NCBI GenBank assembly: GCA_963717595.1
Contig: CAVQWH010000002.1
Location: 1 to 64,000 of the forward strand
Length of the DNA stretch: 64,000 nt
Direction: 5' to 3'
From: CAVQWH01 sp963717595
GTDB lineage: Bacteria > Patescibacteriota > Saccharimonadia > Saccharimonadales > Saccharimonadaceae
This document shows, one piece after another, positions 55,752-63,597 of this stretch (position 1 is the stretch's first letter; each line of letters opens with the position of its first letter). A program made the translations under genes and the position numbers. The notes under the pieces were generated by a model that did not search any database, was not told the origin of the DNA, and saw nothing but the letters and a program-made list of their open reading frames with translations.

Positions 55752-56462
55752 ATGAAGTCAAGACTATTTATAACTCGCAACGGTAAAAGCTACAAGGTGG
55801 CAAGCTTTGATTACAACAAAGAAGATGCGAGCATTTATCTTTTTGTTCCCAATAGAAAAAATACACCCGGCAAACGTGGGATCACTGAAATGTCGTCACA
55901 ACCGGGATCTCGGTTTAGAGTTGATATAACAAAATTCGAAGAAGACGTAAACTACGATCACTTCTCCGTACATGGTTCAGGCATAGAGCACAGTCGAGTT
56001 AAAGAAGGTGAAGCAATCGACAGGTCTCAGTGGAGACCGCTGAAGGGCTTAAAGAAATCAAGACATTTGTGGACTCTCGTTTTGCCAGATGTAACAGGCT
56101 TCGAAGAAGATCCCGCAACAAGAGCTCGAGACCTGAAGGTTGAATACCCGGCCAATATGACAGGGTGTGTGATTGACGTGTTTGCTGTCCCACGTAAAAA
56201 CATAAACTTTAATGTCGAATACGTAGAAAGTAACGAGAGACCCACAATTCATACGTTTGGTCATGCAATGTGGAATCTCGGGGAATACAAAATCTTGGTC
56301 TATAGCCGTAGCTCCGATAAACATGAAGGGTCACCTGAAAGAACCTTAAAGATATCGCTTCCTGAGGACTTTGTTCCACTCGTAACGACTATCACACCAG
56401 ATTATGTTGAAGGTGTAGTAGCGAAGTTAGTGTATTCAGAGAACCTAAACCACCACCAGTAG
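55752..56462 (+). CDS. Hypothetical protein between direct repeats
   Basis: A 236-residue soluble protein, probably beta-rich (LFITRNGKSYKVASFDYNKE; SRFRVDITKFEEDVNYDHFS), with no membrane segment or recognised motif. Direct repeats of about 104 bases flank it, as if it had been inserted into, or duplicated together with, an older small gene. TGTTATGAT ends six bases before the ATG, so it follows the leaderless pattern. Confidence 0.7.
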   Translation: MKSRLFITRNGKSYKVASFDYNKEDASIYLFVPNRKNTPGKRGITEMSSQPGSRFRVDITKFEEDVNYDHFSVHGSGIEHSRVKEGEAIDRSQWRPLKGLKKSRHLWTLVLPDVTGFEEDPATRARDLKVEYPANMTGCVIDVFAVPRKNINFNVEYVESNERPTIHTFGHAMWNLGEYKILVYSRSSDKHEGSPERTLKISLPEDFVPLVTTITPDYVEGVVAKLVYSENLNHHQ

Positions 56463-56477
56463 TGTAACTCCCTCTTC

Positions 56478-56582
56478 TTACTTACTAAGTAAATACTCTT
56501 GATAAGGAACAGCTAAAATATCTCTCCAACGAGCTATCTCATCACTAATTTCGTGTAAAGATTTTTGGAGCTGCTGCACCAT
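56478..56582 (-). CDS. 34-aa peptide, intact copy of a duplicated sequence
   Basis: ATG 56582 reads MVQQLQKSLHEISDEIARWR and ends DILAVPYQEYLLSK. The left copy at 55.6 kb has the same sense strand and amino-acid pattern with conservative changes (V for A, E for D), which argues that this was translated. It may be a very small gene or the 3' end of a lost larger one. Confidence 0.45.
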   Translation of the reverse strand: MVQQLQKSLHEISDEIARWRDILAVPYQEYLLSK

Positions 56583-56611
56583 AACTAATTTATTTTGATA
56601 CAATCTTAAAT

Positions 56612-57007
56612 ATGAAAGAGAAATCTGCAGCTGAACAAATAGATGACATTATCAAAATGACTGATGATTGGCGTGGTAAAGTATTGGCGAAACTTCGCAG
56701 TATCGTAAAAGCGGCTGATCCAAGTATCATTGAAAATGTAAAATACAAGAAGCCTTCAAAACCCGAAGGTGTCCCGTTCTGGTCGCACGATGGGGACATA
56801 TGCTTCGTAGACATACTCAAGAATGCTGTCAGATTGACATTATCCAGAGGTGCTCAGATGAAGTCAAACAAACTCTTCAACACCCGTCTAAACAGTAAAG
56901 TAGTTCGAGCTATTGATTTTTTTGAAGGCGACACTATTGATGAAGTGAATGTTAAAGCGCTTGTCGCTGAAGCTGTAAAGCTAAATATTGACAAAACAAA
57001 TCGCTAG
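56612..57007 (+). CDS. DUF1801-family protein
   Basis: A 131-residue YdhG/DUF1801-like protein: IDDIIKMTDDWRGKVLAKLR near the start, then IIENVKYKKPSKPEGVPFWS and ICFVDILKNAVRLTLSRGA. Members are small domains of unknown biochemical role, sometimes linked to iron-binding (frataxin-like) folds. TTGATACAAT ends seven bases before the ATG. Confidence 0.85.
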   Translation: MKEKSAAEQIDDIIKMTDDWRGKVLAKLRSIVKAADPSIIENVKYKKPSKPEGVPFWSHDGDICFVDILKNAVRLTLSRGAQMKSNKLFNTRLNSKVVRAIDFFEGDTIDEVNVKALVAEAVKLNIDKTNR

Positions 57008-57092
57008 ACAAGTTAAATAAAAAAGCAGCTTTACAAGATTTTCAATTGCCGATATTTGAAACGTGTCAACTATCCTGCACTGAAAGAAATTA

Positions 57093-57665
57093 TCACATTG
57101 TTACATTTACAAGCGAAAAACGATAGAGCGCGCGATATTGCGACCAAGTGCCCGAACAGGTTTGGAGGACTAGCTGCGGCTTGCCGTTACTAGAGAATAT
57201 ATCTGTGTTATCAGGCTCTACCACCACAGATGAAACATATTTATAGTGAAAAATTTGTTTGTTTTTTGTATGTAAATATACATCGGCATGTTGTGTTAGG
57301 TCAGGCAGTGCGCCGAAAAGCCCCCAACGCGCATGGCCGTATATGAGCGTTGTGCCTGAAGCATTGTTTGGCAATACGGAATAGTTGGCATAATATGCAG
57401 CTTTGTCGCTGATAGTCCACTGTTTTGTTCTAGGGTTAAATGAGCCAGTTTTAACGCGAATATCAAGGCTAAGGCTTGGAATGACAATTCGCTCTGGCAC
57501 GCCGGAAATTACTTTTTTAACAGCTTTTTTAGGCGCCGGGGCGTGTTTAATATGCGCGGTAACGGGCGCAGATGCAAATGGAGCCAGAATAAATAGCAAC
57601 ATGAGCGCTGCAGTGAGGTTTACTGCAGCTATAGAAACATGATAGCGGTTTAGCCGCAGCTTCAT
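57093..57665 (-). CDS. Sortase (class E/F-like)
   Basis: A 190-residue sortase with one N-terminal transmembrane helix and the catalytic triad in order: His in LIYGHARWGLFG, Cys in LVLQTCSGTWS, Arg in YRALYRF. Sortases join surface proteins carrying a C-terminal sorting signal to the cell wall. ATG 57665 (MKLRLNRYH) is chosen; it lies four bases after the stop of the upstream surface-protein gene, so the two form an operon and are likely enzyme and substrate. Confidence 0.9.
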   Translation of the reverse strand: MKLRLNRYHVSIAAVNLTAALMLLFILAPFASAPVTAHIKHAPAPKKAVKKVISGVPERIVIPSLSLDIRVKTGSFNPRTKQWTISDKAAYYANYSVLPNNASGTTLIYGHARWGLFGALPDLTQHADVYLHTKNKQIFHYKYVSSVVVEPDNTDIFSSNGKPQLVLQTCSGTWSQYRALYRFSLVNVTM

Positions 57666-57669
57666 AACT

Positions 57670-58191
57670 TTACTGCTTAGCGTGTTTTGCTCTACGAGCA
57701 AGAATGAAAGTAGCGATTGCAGCGGTTACAATGATGCTGATAACTGCTGGCAATGGGCTGTCTGCACTGGTGTTTGCAAGAACAGTTGGCTTTTTAGGCG
57801 CTGGCGTTGTGGTTTGGGCTGGAGTTGGAGTAGTTTTCTTTGATTCAGAAACTACAGTAGCCTTAGTGGTTGCAGTTACAAAGCACTCTTCGTGATCTGG
57901 TGAAGTAACGGTGAAAGTGATGCCATTATTAGTAAGAGTGCCAATAAGACCATTCTGCACATTTGGATCGTCTTGCAGGTTAACCTGGAGATTGACGTCA
58001 TAAACAGTTGCGCTGTATCCTTCTTCTTGGTAGTTTAGTTCGCAAGTGTAGAGGGTTGTCGATGTGCAAATACCGCTACTATCTGGCCCGGTGTAGCCTT
58101 TAGGACAGGTGCTCGCTGCTGCCGCAGGGCTTACGGTTGCAAAGGTTGCTACGAATAGCATAGCTGCAAATAATTGTTTTAGTTTACTCAT
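57670..58191 (-). CDS. Secreted surface protein with sortase-type C-terminus
   Basis: A 173-residue protein with a signal peptide (KQLFAAMLFVATFATVSPAA-AA), a Cys-containing domain (four to five cysteines, e.g. STCPKGYTGPDSSGICTSTT), a Thr/Pro/Lys linker, and a C-terminal sorting-like signal: VLANTSADSPLPAVI, then a hydrophobic helix and RRAKHAKQ. LANTS is a variant of the LPxTG/LAxTG pentapeptide with Ser in place of Gly. GGGAGA precedes ATG 58191. Likely substrate of the adjacent sortase. Confidence 0.85.
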   Translation of the reverse strand: MSKLKQLFAAMLFVATFATVSPAAAASTCPKGYTGPDSSGICTSTTLYTCELNYQEEGYSATVYDVNLQVNLQDDPNVQNGLIGTLTNNGITFTVTSPDHEECFVTATTKATVVSESKKTTPTPAQTTTPAPKKPTVLANTSADSPLPAVISIIVTAAIATFILARRAKHAKQ

Positions 58192-58507
58192 GTAATCTCC
58201 CGATAACGGCCCTCTAGCCAGGCGCAAATTTATATCTGAATAAATATTATATTGAAAAACCACTTTTGTCAATGTGTCAACTTTGGGTTATGCTAGTGCT
58301 TATCCGCTTCATTATTGTCATACCTGTTATTTCATGCTTAAATATCGATAATGTGGTCGTCCCACTGCAACCATGCGCTGCTCATTCGGCGAACAACATG
58401 GACGGACACCAAGGTCACTAAAGATGAATGAGTAGGCTTGCGTCTTTTAAGGATATAGTCGAACCTTTGCGGCGACAGGCTCTCATCAAATAACAAAGGG
58501 ACTACTT
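58192..58507. other. Intergenic region with probable leader of the 62-aa gene
   Basis: It contains a promoter-like TTGTCA-N17-TATGCT (58266-58294, plus strand). The next 200 bases are more GC-rich and contain partial helices, for example GGTCGTCC near 58353 with GGACGGACACC near 58400. A structured leader is possible but less clear than at 40.7 or 50.4 kb. Confidence 0.4.
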
Positions 58508-58696
58508 ATGGTAAAGCAAAGCAAAAGTCTCCAGGACTACGAAAAAGAGTATGGCTACAGCCACGAGAATAGCCTGAAACACTGGCGCTCGTGGGGTTCG
58601 TGGTTCAGCTGGGGCAGCCCAGTTGGTCTGGGTCTGTTCTTTATCTCCGTTGCGTTTACGCTCTGGATTTTAAGCCAGGCCTTCGGCTGGAGTTAA
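58508..58696 (+). CDS. Small membrane protein, 62 aa (accessory cassette)
   Basis: A 62-residue protein with an aromatic, charged N-terminus (YEKEYGYSHENSLKHWRSWG) and one C-terminal transmembrane helix (PVGLGLFFISVAFTLWILSQ). It has a long leader and a perfect terminator, as in the other cassettes. Function unknown. Confidence 0.7.
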   Translation: MVKQSKSLQDYEKEYGYSHENSLKHWRSWGSWFSWGSPVGLGLFFISVAFTLWILSQAFGWS

Positions 58697-58710
58697 CCCT
58701 TCCTGCCACT

Positions 58711-58742
58711 AAACAGCACCGTCACTTTAAGCGGTGCTGTTT
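58711..58742 (+). terminator. Perfect 10-bp terminator hairpin
   Basis: AAACAGCACC pairs with GGTGCTGTTT around a 12-base loop, 15 bases after the 62-aa gene. Confidence 0.85.
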
Positions 58743-58837
58743 ATGACATCCACTTACTGCAGCTGTAAGTACCATTGCAAATTTGTCAAACTAGTGCTAA
58801 AATATGTAGCAGTTTTAACTTTAATTGAGGATTTTTT

Positions 58838-59659
58838 ATGGCTAATGCTGAAGCATATGAACCGCAGTTTACAGTCGACACGATGATGTCGGTGCTTAAT
58901 GATCGCTTGGTAGCTGCTAGGCTGGTTGAGGAGCTGGCTATAAATGACAATAAGACCTTACGGGTATACGAAGAGTCTGATGGTAGTAGGTTTGTTCGGC
59001 GTGATTTTACGGATGAGGGTGTTGATTATGTAGAGAATGCAGGGTTTGATTTCCAAGAGTCTTTGCAAGCTATGATTGATTTGTACTCAGCAGTTGGTAT
59101 AGAAGTAGTTCCTTCTTTTGTGTTTAAGCGAGAAGGTGAGACGAATCCAGCTCTAACGGTTATCAGTGAATATATACCTGATCTCGTAGATATCAAAGAC
59201 CTTCCGACAAAAGAGAAGGTCAAACTAATTCAAGCCCTTGGCAAACTGCTTGATCCTGACGCTGGTTTTTGGCCAACTATGGAAGGCATACAGGCTGATA
59301 CGTTTAGGGGTGTAAAACAAGAGGATGGAACTTATCGCGTCCTAGCAATAGATGTGGATCCATTAGTTAAGCACGCTTCGATGTTTACCCGGAATGAGTT
59401 CGTAGGTGATTATATTAAAAGGTTATCAGACCTACTGTGGGATGATTGGTGCGAGGAAGAAGAACGCGCTGAAGTAGCAGGGGCTTTACAAAGATCGTTA
59501 GCCGATTGTTTGGCGGAAGAAGAGTATGCGGGAATGCACAGTTATACCAATAGGGCGTTTATGAATCTCCAGCTTATGAGTAATGGTGTAGATCCCCGCG
59601 GTACAAACTCAGACATGTTAGCGGACTATTACCCTTATACTGAACCAAAGGTATCTTAA
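58838..59659 (+). CDS. Hypothetical protein, possibly kinase-like fold
   Basis: A 273-residue acidic protein. LTVISEYIPDLVDIKDLPTK followed by YRVLAIDVDPLVKHA has the spacing of a degenerate kinase-like hinge and Asp motif, but the catalytic loop is not evident. I therefore treat it as unknown with a possible kinase-like fold. TGCTAAAAT near 58795 is a candidate -10 with a short leader ending in TTGAGGATT, which gives GAGG as ribosome site. Confidence 0.6.
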   Translation: MANAEAYEPQFTVDTMMSVLNDRLVAARLVEELAINDNKTLRVYEESDGSRFVRRDFTDEGVDYVENAGFDFQESLQAMIDLYSAVGIEVVPSFVFKREGETNPALTVISEYIPDLVDIKDLPTKEKVKLIQALGKLLDPDAGFWPTMEGIQADTFRGVKQEDGTYRVLAIDVDPLVKHASMFTRNEFVGDYIKRLSDLLWDDWCEEEERAEVAGALQRSLADCLAEEEYAGMHSYTNRAFMNLQLMSNGVDPRGTNSDMLADYYPYTEPKVS

Positions 59660-59696
59660 CCTACAGCAATAGGGGTAATTTTGTTATACTCATGCT

Positions 59697-60083
59697 ATGA
59701 GTAGCAAAAATGTGTCCTCAGGTTCACCAATGGAAAAACCTATCAGTTTTTCTCGTGCTAGCAGAATTGGCAACCAAATTGCGGTTGCTGGGACTGCCGC
59801 CATAGGCGATGATGGTAAAACTGTGGGCGTCGGCAATGTCTATGAACAAACTAAGCATTGTCTTGAAATAACAAAAAATGCTATCGAAGAAGCGGGCGGC
59901 AAGCTAGAAAACGTTATCAGGACACGAATTATGTTGGTAAATATGTCGCAATGGGAAGAAGCGGCAAGAGCGCATGGAGAATATTTTTCAGATATAAAAC
60001 CAGCCTGCACTTTTGTTGAAGTAAAAAGCTTTATAAACAAAGAGTGGCTGGTAGAGACAGAAGCTGAATGTGTGGTTGAATAA
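59697..60083 (+). CDS. RidA/YjgF-family protein
   Basis: A 128-residue RidA-like protein. RidA hydrolyses reactive enamine/imine intermediates produced by PLP enzymes. Typical segments are GNQIAVAGTAAIGDDGK, EITKNAIEEAGGKLENVIRT (with RTRIMLVNM carrying the active-site Arg) and CTFVEVKSFINKEWLVETEA with the active-site Glu. It could protect against products of IlvE. TGTTATACT ends six bases before the ATG. Confidence 0.92.
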   Translation: MSSKNVSSGSPMEKPISFSRASRIGNQIAVAGTAAIGDDGKTVGVGNVYEQTKHCLEITKNAIEEAGGKLENVIRTRIMLVNMSQWEEAARAHGEYFSDIKPACTFVEVKSFINKEWLVETEAECVVE

Positions 60084-60108
60084 ATATTAAATCTGTTACC
60101 ATACTTAC

Positions 60109-62028
60109 ATGACCGTTGTTAACCTAAAAGAAGCAAACAATACAAAAATTTATGGTGGTAAGTCTACGAACTTAGCACATTTACTACAAAACGACCTGCC
60201 TGTGCCCGAAGGATTTGCCGTAGGTTTAGATGCCTTTAATGGCGACAGACTGAGCAAAAATGCAAAGCAGAAAGTTAAAGGTCTTATAAAAAGCAATAAG
60301 TTATACGCAGTCAGATCATCGGCGCTGGCTGAGGATGCAGAAGGCGCTTCGTGGGCTGGCCAATTTGAAACATATCTAAACACAGAGCCAGATGACGTTA
60401 TAGCTAGGATTGAACTTTGTCACAATTCTGCGAAGAGTCGTGCCAAAGCTTACGCCGAGGATAAGTATACCAGTGAAAGCTTTGATATTGCAGTAACCGT
60501 GCAGGAAATGGTTAAGTCCGAATACTCAGGTGTGCTTTTTACAAAAGACCCAATTACGGGCGAGAGCCTGCTTGTTACTGAATATGTTAAAGGGCTAGGA
60601 GAAGAGCTTGTTAGCGGTAGAGCCGATCCCGCTCGTGTAGTTCTAGGCAAAGACAGCCTTAACACTCCTTTTGACGCCCGGCAGCTAGCGGAGTTAGCAG
60701 TAAAAGTGGAGCAAGTGTTTGGTGTACCTCAGGATATTGAATGGGCGTGGGCTGAAGATAAAATTTGGCTAGTACAGGCTAGACCAATTACCACAAGCCA
60801 AACTATCAAAGCAGGATATTACCTGGGCGAGCCTAGCGATTTATTTTACTGGGGTCCATCTAGGACAATTCCGATGTATATGAGCGACTGGCTAGCTGCC
60901 ACAGAGCAGGAATTTATGGCAATGGCCAAAGACCCAGCCTTGCCAACGCCACCCAAGACACTGGTTTTATTCTGTAACAAAAAGATGGTATATCTTAGTA
61001 ACGCAAAAGACTTCCATGAGTGGTGTGTGTCGTCGTTTGACGCCTACTTAAACAGCAGTCTTATAGACACCAATATAGCCCAGTGGCAAGAGCTGACAGA
61101 GTCGCTAAGTACGCTAAGCGGACACGAACTTTCGCAAGCCTTGGTAAAGACTTGGAGCAAGACTATATTTGCTGAGTTTTCTTTATACGGTGCGGAAAGC
61201 TATATAGCCAAGCAACTATCCAGGTTTGACTCAAAAACTCTACAGAAGATATGGGGTGCTTTTACGGTACCAGACAACTCTACTTTTTTAGCTCGTATTG
61301 ATACGGAGCTAGTTGAATCTAAAGATCCAGCCGCTATGGCAGAAAAATATCCTTGGATTCAGGACGGCTATGCCGGTCCATCATCTCAGGCTAAAGAGTA
61401 TTTTGAAAAACGACTCGAAGTTATTGGCGACGAATCGCAAGAAATCCGAGATGGCAAAGAAAAACGGGATGAGCTGCGCCAAACACTTAAACTAAGCGGT
61501 AAAGAAGTAGCAGCCCTTGATTTAACTCGTAAGCTAGCTGAGTTTATGGATGACCGCAAAGCGTGGATGATGCAGACGCGTCGCCTTATTACCGAGTCAG
61601 TTGGCAGTATTGAAAATGGTTGGTTCTTTTACGATGGCAATATATCTAAAGTTGATAAAAAACATACTAACGAACTGTGGCAGCGTTATGTTAATTTTAA
61701 AGCCTCTACTAGCGCAGTAGCTGGCATAGTGGCTAGTAATGGAGGCAGGCATTTTGTAAATGGTGAAGTCGCTGTAGTAGATACTCCTACCGATATAGTG
61801 GGTGAAGGAAAAATCTTAATCGTACCATCAACCAGCCCCAGCTATGTGCCGCTTATGCGCAAAGCTAAAGCTTTAGTTACTGACCATGGTGGCATGATGT
61901 CACATGCCGCTATAGTTGCGCGCGAGTTTAACCTGCCATGTATAGTTGGCACCAAGCAGGCTACAAAAGCTCTTAAGAGCGGAGATAAAGTCGTCCTCGA
62001 TCTTGTAAAAGGCGAAGTTAATAGGTAG
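60109..62028 (+). CDS. PEP-utilizing enzyme (PPDK/PEP synthase-like, no TIM barrel)
   Basis: A 639-residue protein with an N-terminal ATP-grasp domain as in PEP synthase and PPDK (YAVRSSALAEDAEGASWAGQ, TVQEMVKSEYSGVLFTKDP, PQDIEWAWAEDKIWLVQARP), an unfamiliar helical middle (about residues 240-550), and a C-terminal swivelling His domain (TDHGGMMSHAAIVAREFNLP). The PEP/pyruvate TIM barrel is absent. The layout ATP-grasp, helical middle, His domain is that of rifampicin phosphotransferase-like enzymes. Substrate unknown. TACCAT ends six bases before the ATG. Confidence 0.88.
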   Translation: MTVVNLKEANNTKIYGGKSTNLAHLLQNDLPVPEGFAVGLDAFNGDRLSKNAKQKVKGLIKSNKLYAVRSSALAEDAEGASWAGQFETYLNTEPDDVIARIELCHNSAKSRAKAYAEDKYTSESFDIAVTVQEMVKSEYSGVLFTKDPITGESLLVTEYVKGLGEELVSGRADPARVVLGKDSLNTPFDARQLAELAVKVEQVFGVPQDIEWAWAEDKIWLVQARPITTSQTIKAGYYLGEPSDLFYWGPSRTIPMYMSDWLAATEQEFMAMAKDPALPTPPKTLVLFCNKKMVYLSNAKDFHEWCVSSFDAYLNSSLIDTNIAQWQELTESLSTLSGHELSQALVKTWSKTIFAEFSLYGAESYIAKQLSRFDSKTLQKIWGAFTVPDNSTFLARIDTELVESKDPAAMAEKYPWIQDGYAGPSSQAKEYFEKRLEVIGDESQEIRDGKEKRDELRQTLKLSGKEVAALDLTRKLAEFMDDRKAWMMQTRRLITESVGSIENGWFFYDGNISKVDKKHTNELWQRYVNFKASTSAVAGIVASNGGRHFVNGEVAVVDTPTDIVGEGKILIVPSTSPSYVPLMRKAKALVTDHGGMMSHAAIVAREFNLPCIVGTKQATKALKSGDKVVLDLVKGEVNR

Positions 62029-62057
62029 TGACTATTTATTATTGATATAATAGCAAC

Positions 62058-62591
62058 ATGTCAATAAAGCCTTGGGAAATACAGTCTGAAGAAATTATTT
62101 TTAGTAAGTACGGACGGCAGGTCGTAAAAAGAGTTTACAAGCTTCCAAACAGCTCAATAGCTGATTACTATATTAAAAAAGAAAAAAATACTGCAGGAGT
62201 TTTTGCCCTCACCAAAGATAAAAAAGTTTTATTAGTTAAACAATATAGACCGGGACCAGATAAGGTAATGCTGGATTTGCCGGGTGGCTTTATTGATGAA
62301 GACGGCTCTGATCCTAAGCTGACGGCTGAGAGGGAGTTGTTAGAAGAAACAGGATACAAAGGTAAGTTAGAGTTTTTAGTAACAAGCATAGATGATGCCT
62401 ACTCTACGGTTAAACGTAGTTTATATGTTGCTACGCAGTGCGAAAAAGTAAGCCAGCAGAAATTAGAAGATACGGAGTTTGCCGAGGTCTGCCAACTCAC
62501 GCTACCTGAATTTAGACAATTACTTCGCAGCGGGCAGATGACAGACATAGAAGCAGGTTATTTGGCTTTAGACCATTTAGATCTTTTGTAG
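62058..62591 (+). CDS. NUDIX hydrolase (ADP-ribose pyrophosphatase-like)
   Basis: A 177-residue NUDIX protein. The Nudix box runs through GGFIDEDGSDPKLTAERELL-EETGY with RELxEExG intact. The upstream VLLVKQYRPGPDKVMLDLP is typical of ADP-sugar pyrophosphatases, which clear ADP-ribose. TTGATATAAT ends six bases before the ATG. Confidence 0.92.
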   Translation: MSIKPWEIQSEEIIFSKYGRQVVKRVYKLPNSSIADYYIKKEKNTAGVFALTKDKKVLLVKQYRPGPDKVMLDLPGGFIDEDGSDPKLTAERELLEETGYKGKLEFLVTSIDDAYSTVKRSLYVATQCEKVSQQKLEDTEFAEVCQLTLPEFRQLLRSGQMTDIEAGYLALDHLDLL

Positions 62592-62608
62592 ATACAAGCA
62601 CTGTGTTA

Positions 62609-62977
62609 CTACAGGTTCTCAGTAAAGTTAACTTCAATCTTGCAAATTCCTTGAGGTCCAAAAATTTCAATGTAGTAATACTTATAGTGTTGAGCAGACT
62701 TTTTGGAGACAAAATTTTCTATTGTGGCACCATGATTTTCGGCAATTTTTTCTAGTTCTTTCATTGATTGGCAATATATCTCAAAAGTCATATTTTTAGT
62801 AAGTGGCTGCCCTCCATCTTTCATAAGATTTATTAAAAAGCTACTGTCTGGTACTTCAAAAGTAGACCAACCCTCGAATGTATAGCCGTCTATCCTCTCT
62901 TTAAAAAACTGCTTTAGAAAGCTATGCACTTCATCTATATATTCATTGCAAACAAGGTAAGAACCGTATTTAGCCAT
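62609..62977 (-). CDS. VOC-superfamily-like small protein
   Basis: About 122 residues with a beta-alpha-beta pattern: FEIYCQSMKELEKIAENHGA and a final IEIFGPQGICKIEVNF strand pair, as in glyoxalase/bleomycin-resistance (VOC) proteins, where substrate and metal bind in a paired sheet. The metal ligands are not clear. ATG 62977 is favoured because TATTAT ends six bases upstream on the minus strand. Confidence 0.6.
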   Translation of the reverse strand: MAKYGSYLVCNEYIDEVHSFLKQFFKERIDGYTFEGWSTFEVPDSSFLINLMKDGGQPLTKNMTFEIYCQSMKELEKIAENHGATIENFVSKKSAQHYKYYYIEIFGPQGICKIEVNFTENL

Positions 62978-63030
62978 ATACAAATAATAGCCTATGGATT
63001 TACTAGAGTCTATTCTGTTAAAATCTGTTT

Positions 63031-63549
63031 ATGCCATTATTTTTAGTCACCGGTTTACCAGGCTCGGGCAAGTCTGCAGTTAATGCTGAGCTAAAGTCGA
63101 GAGGTTATGAATCTTATGATGGAGACGAAGATCATCTAGCACGTTGGTATAACGACGAGACGGGCCAAGAAGTAGAGGCTGGTATAGAAGATTGTACGCC
63201 TGAGTTTTTAAGTAAACATTCAAGAAGTATATCTAGAAAAGTAGTTGAAGAGCTAGCCCTAAAAGCTAAAACCAAGCCAGTTTTTCTGTGTGGAGATCCT
63301 GAGAACGAAGAAAATTTAAACGATCTATTCTCTAAAGTTTTTGCTCTGATTATTGATGAAAAAACTCGTGAATACAGACTTACTGCACGGACTAACAATG
63401 TTTGGGGAAAGCGTCCGCATGAGCGTGAATACAGCGCGGCTTTTGGTAAAAAATGGAAAGATATCTGTTTACGCCTTAAATATACTCATATAGATTCGTC
63501 TCAGCCTACTAAAAATATTGTTGATCAGATACTAAAAGAAGTTAATTAA
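63031..63549 (+). CDS. P-loop kinase (AAA_18/adenylate-kinase-like)
   Basis: A 172-residue P-loop NTPase: Walker A LVTGLPGSGKSAVNAELKSR, then a short acidic strand end (YESYDGDEDHLARW) as in small-molecule kinases, and a C-terminal half with many Arg residues (RLTARTNNVWGKRPHERE) fitting a lid. The phosphate acceptor is unknown. TGTTAAAAT ends six bases before the ATG. Confidence 0.8.
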   Translation: MPLFLVTGLPGSGKSAVNAELKSRGYESYDGDEDHLARWYNDETGQEVEAGIEDCTPEFLSKHSRSISRKVVEELALKAKTKPVFLCGDPENEENLNDLFSKVFALIIDEKTREYRLTARTNNVWGKRPHEREYSAAFGKKWKDICLRLKYTHIDSSQPTKNIVDQILKEVN

Positions 63550-63597
63550 TAAAACTAAAATTTGATTTACACAAATAAGTGTTGTATTCTATTGTTT

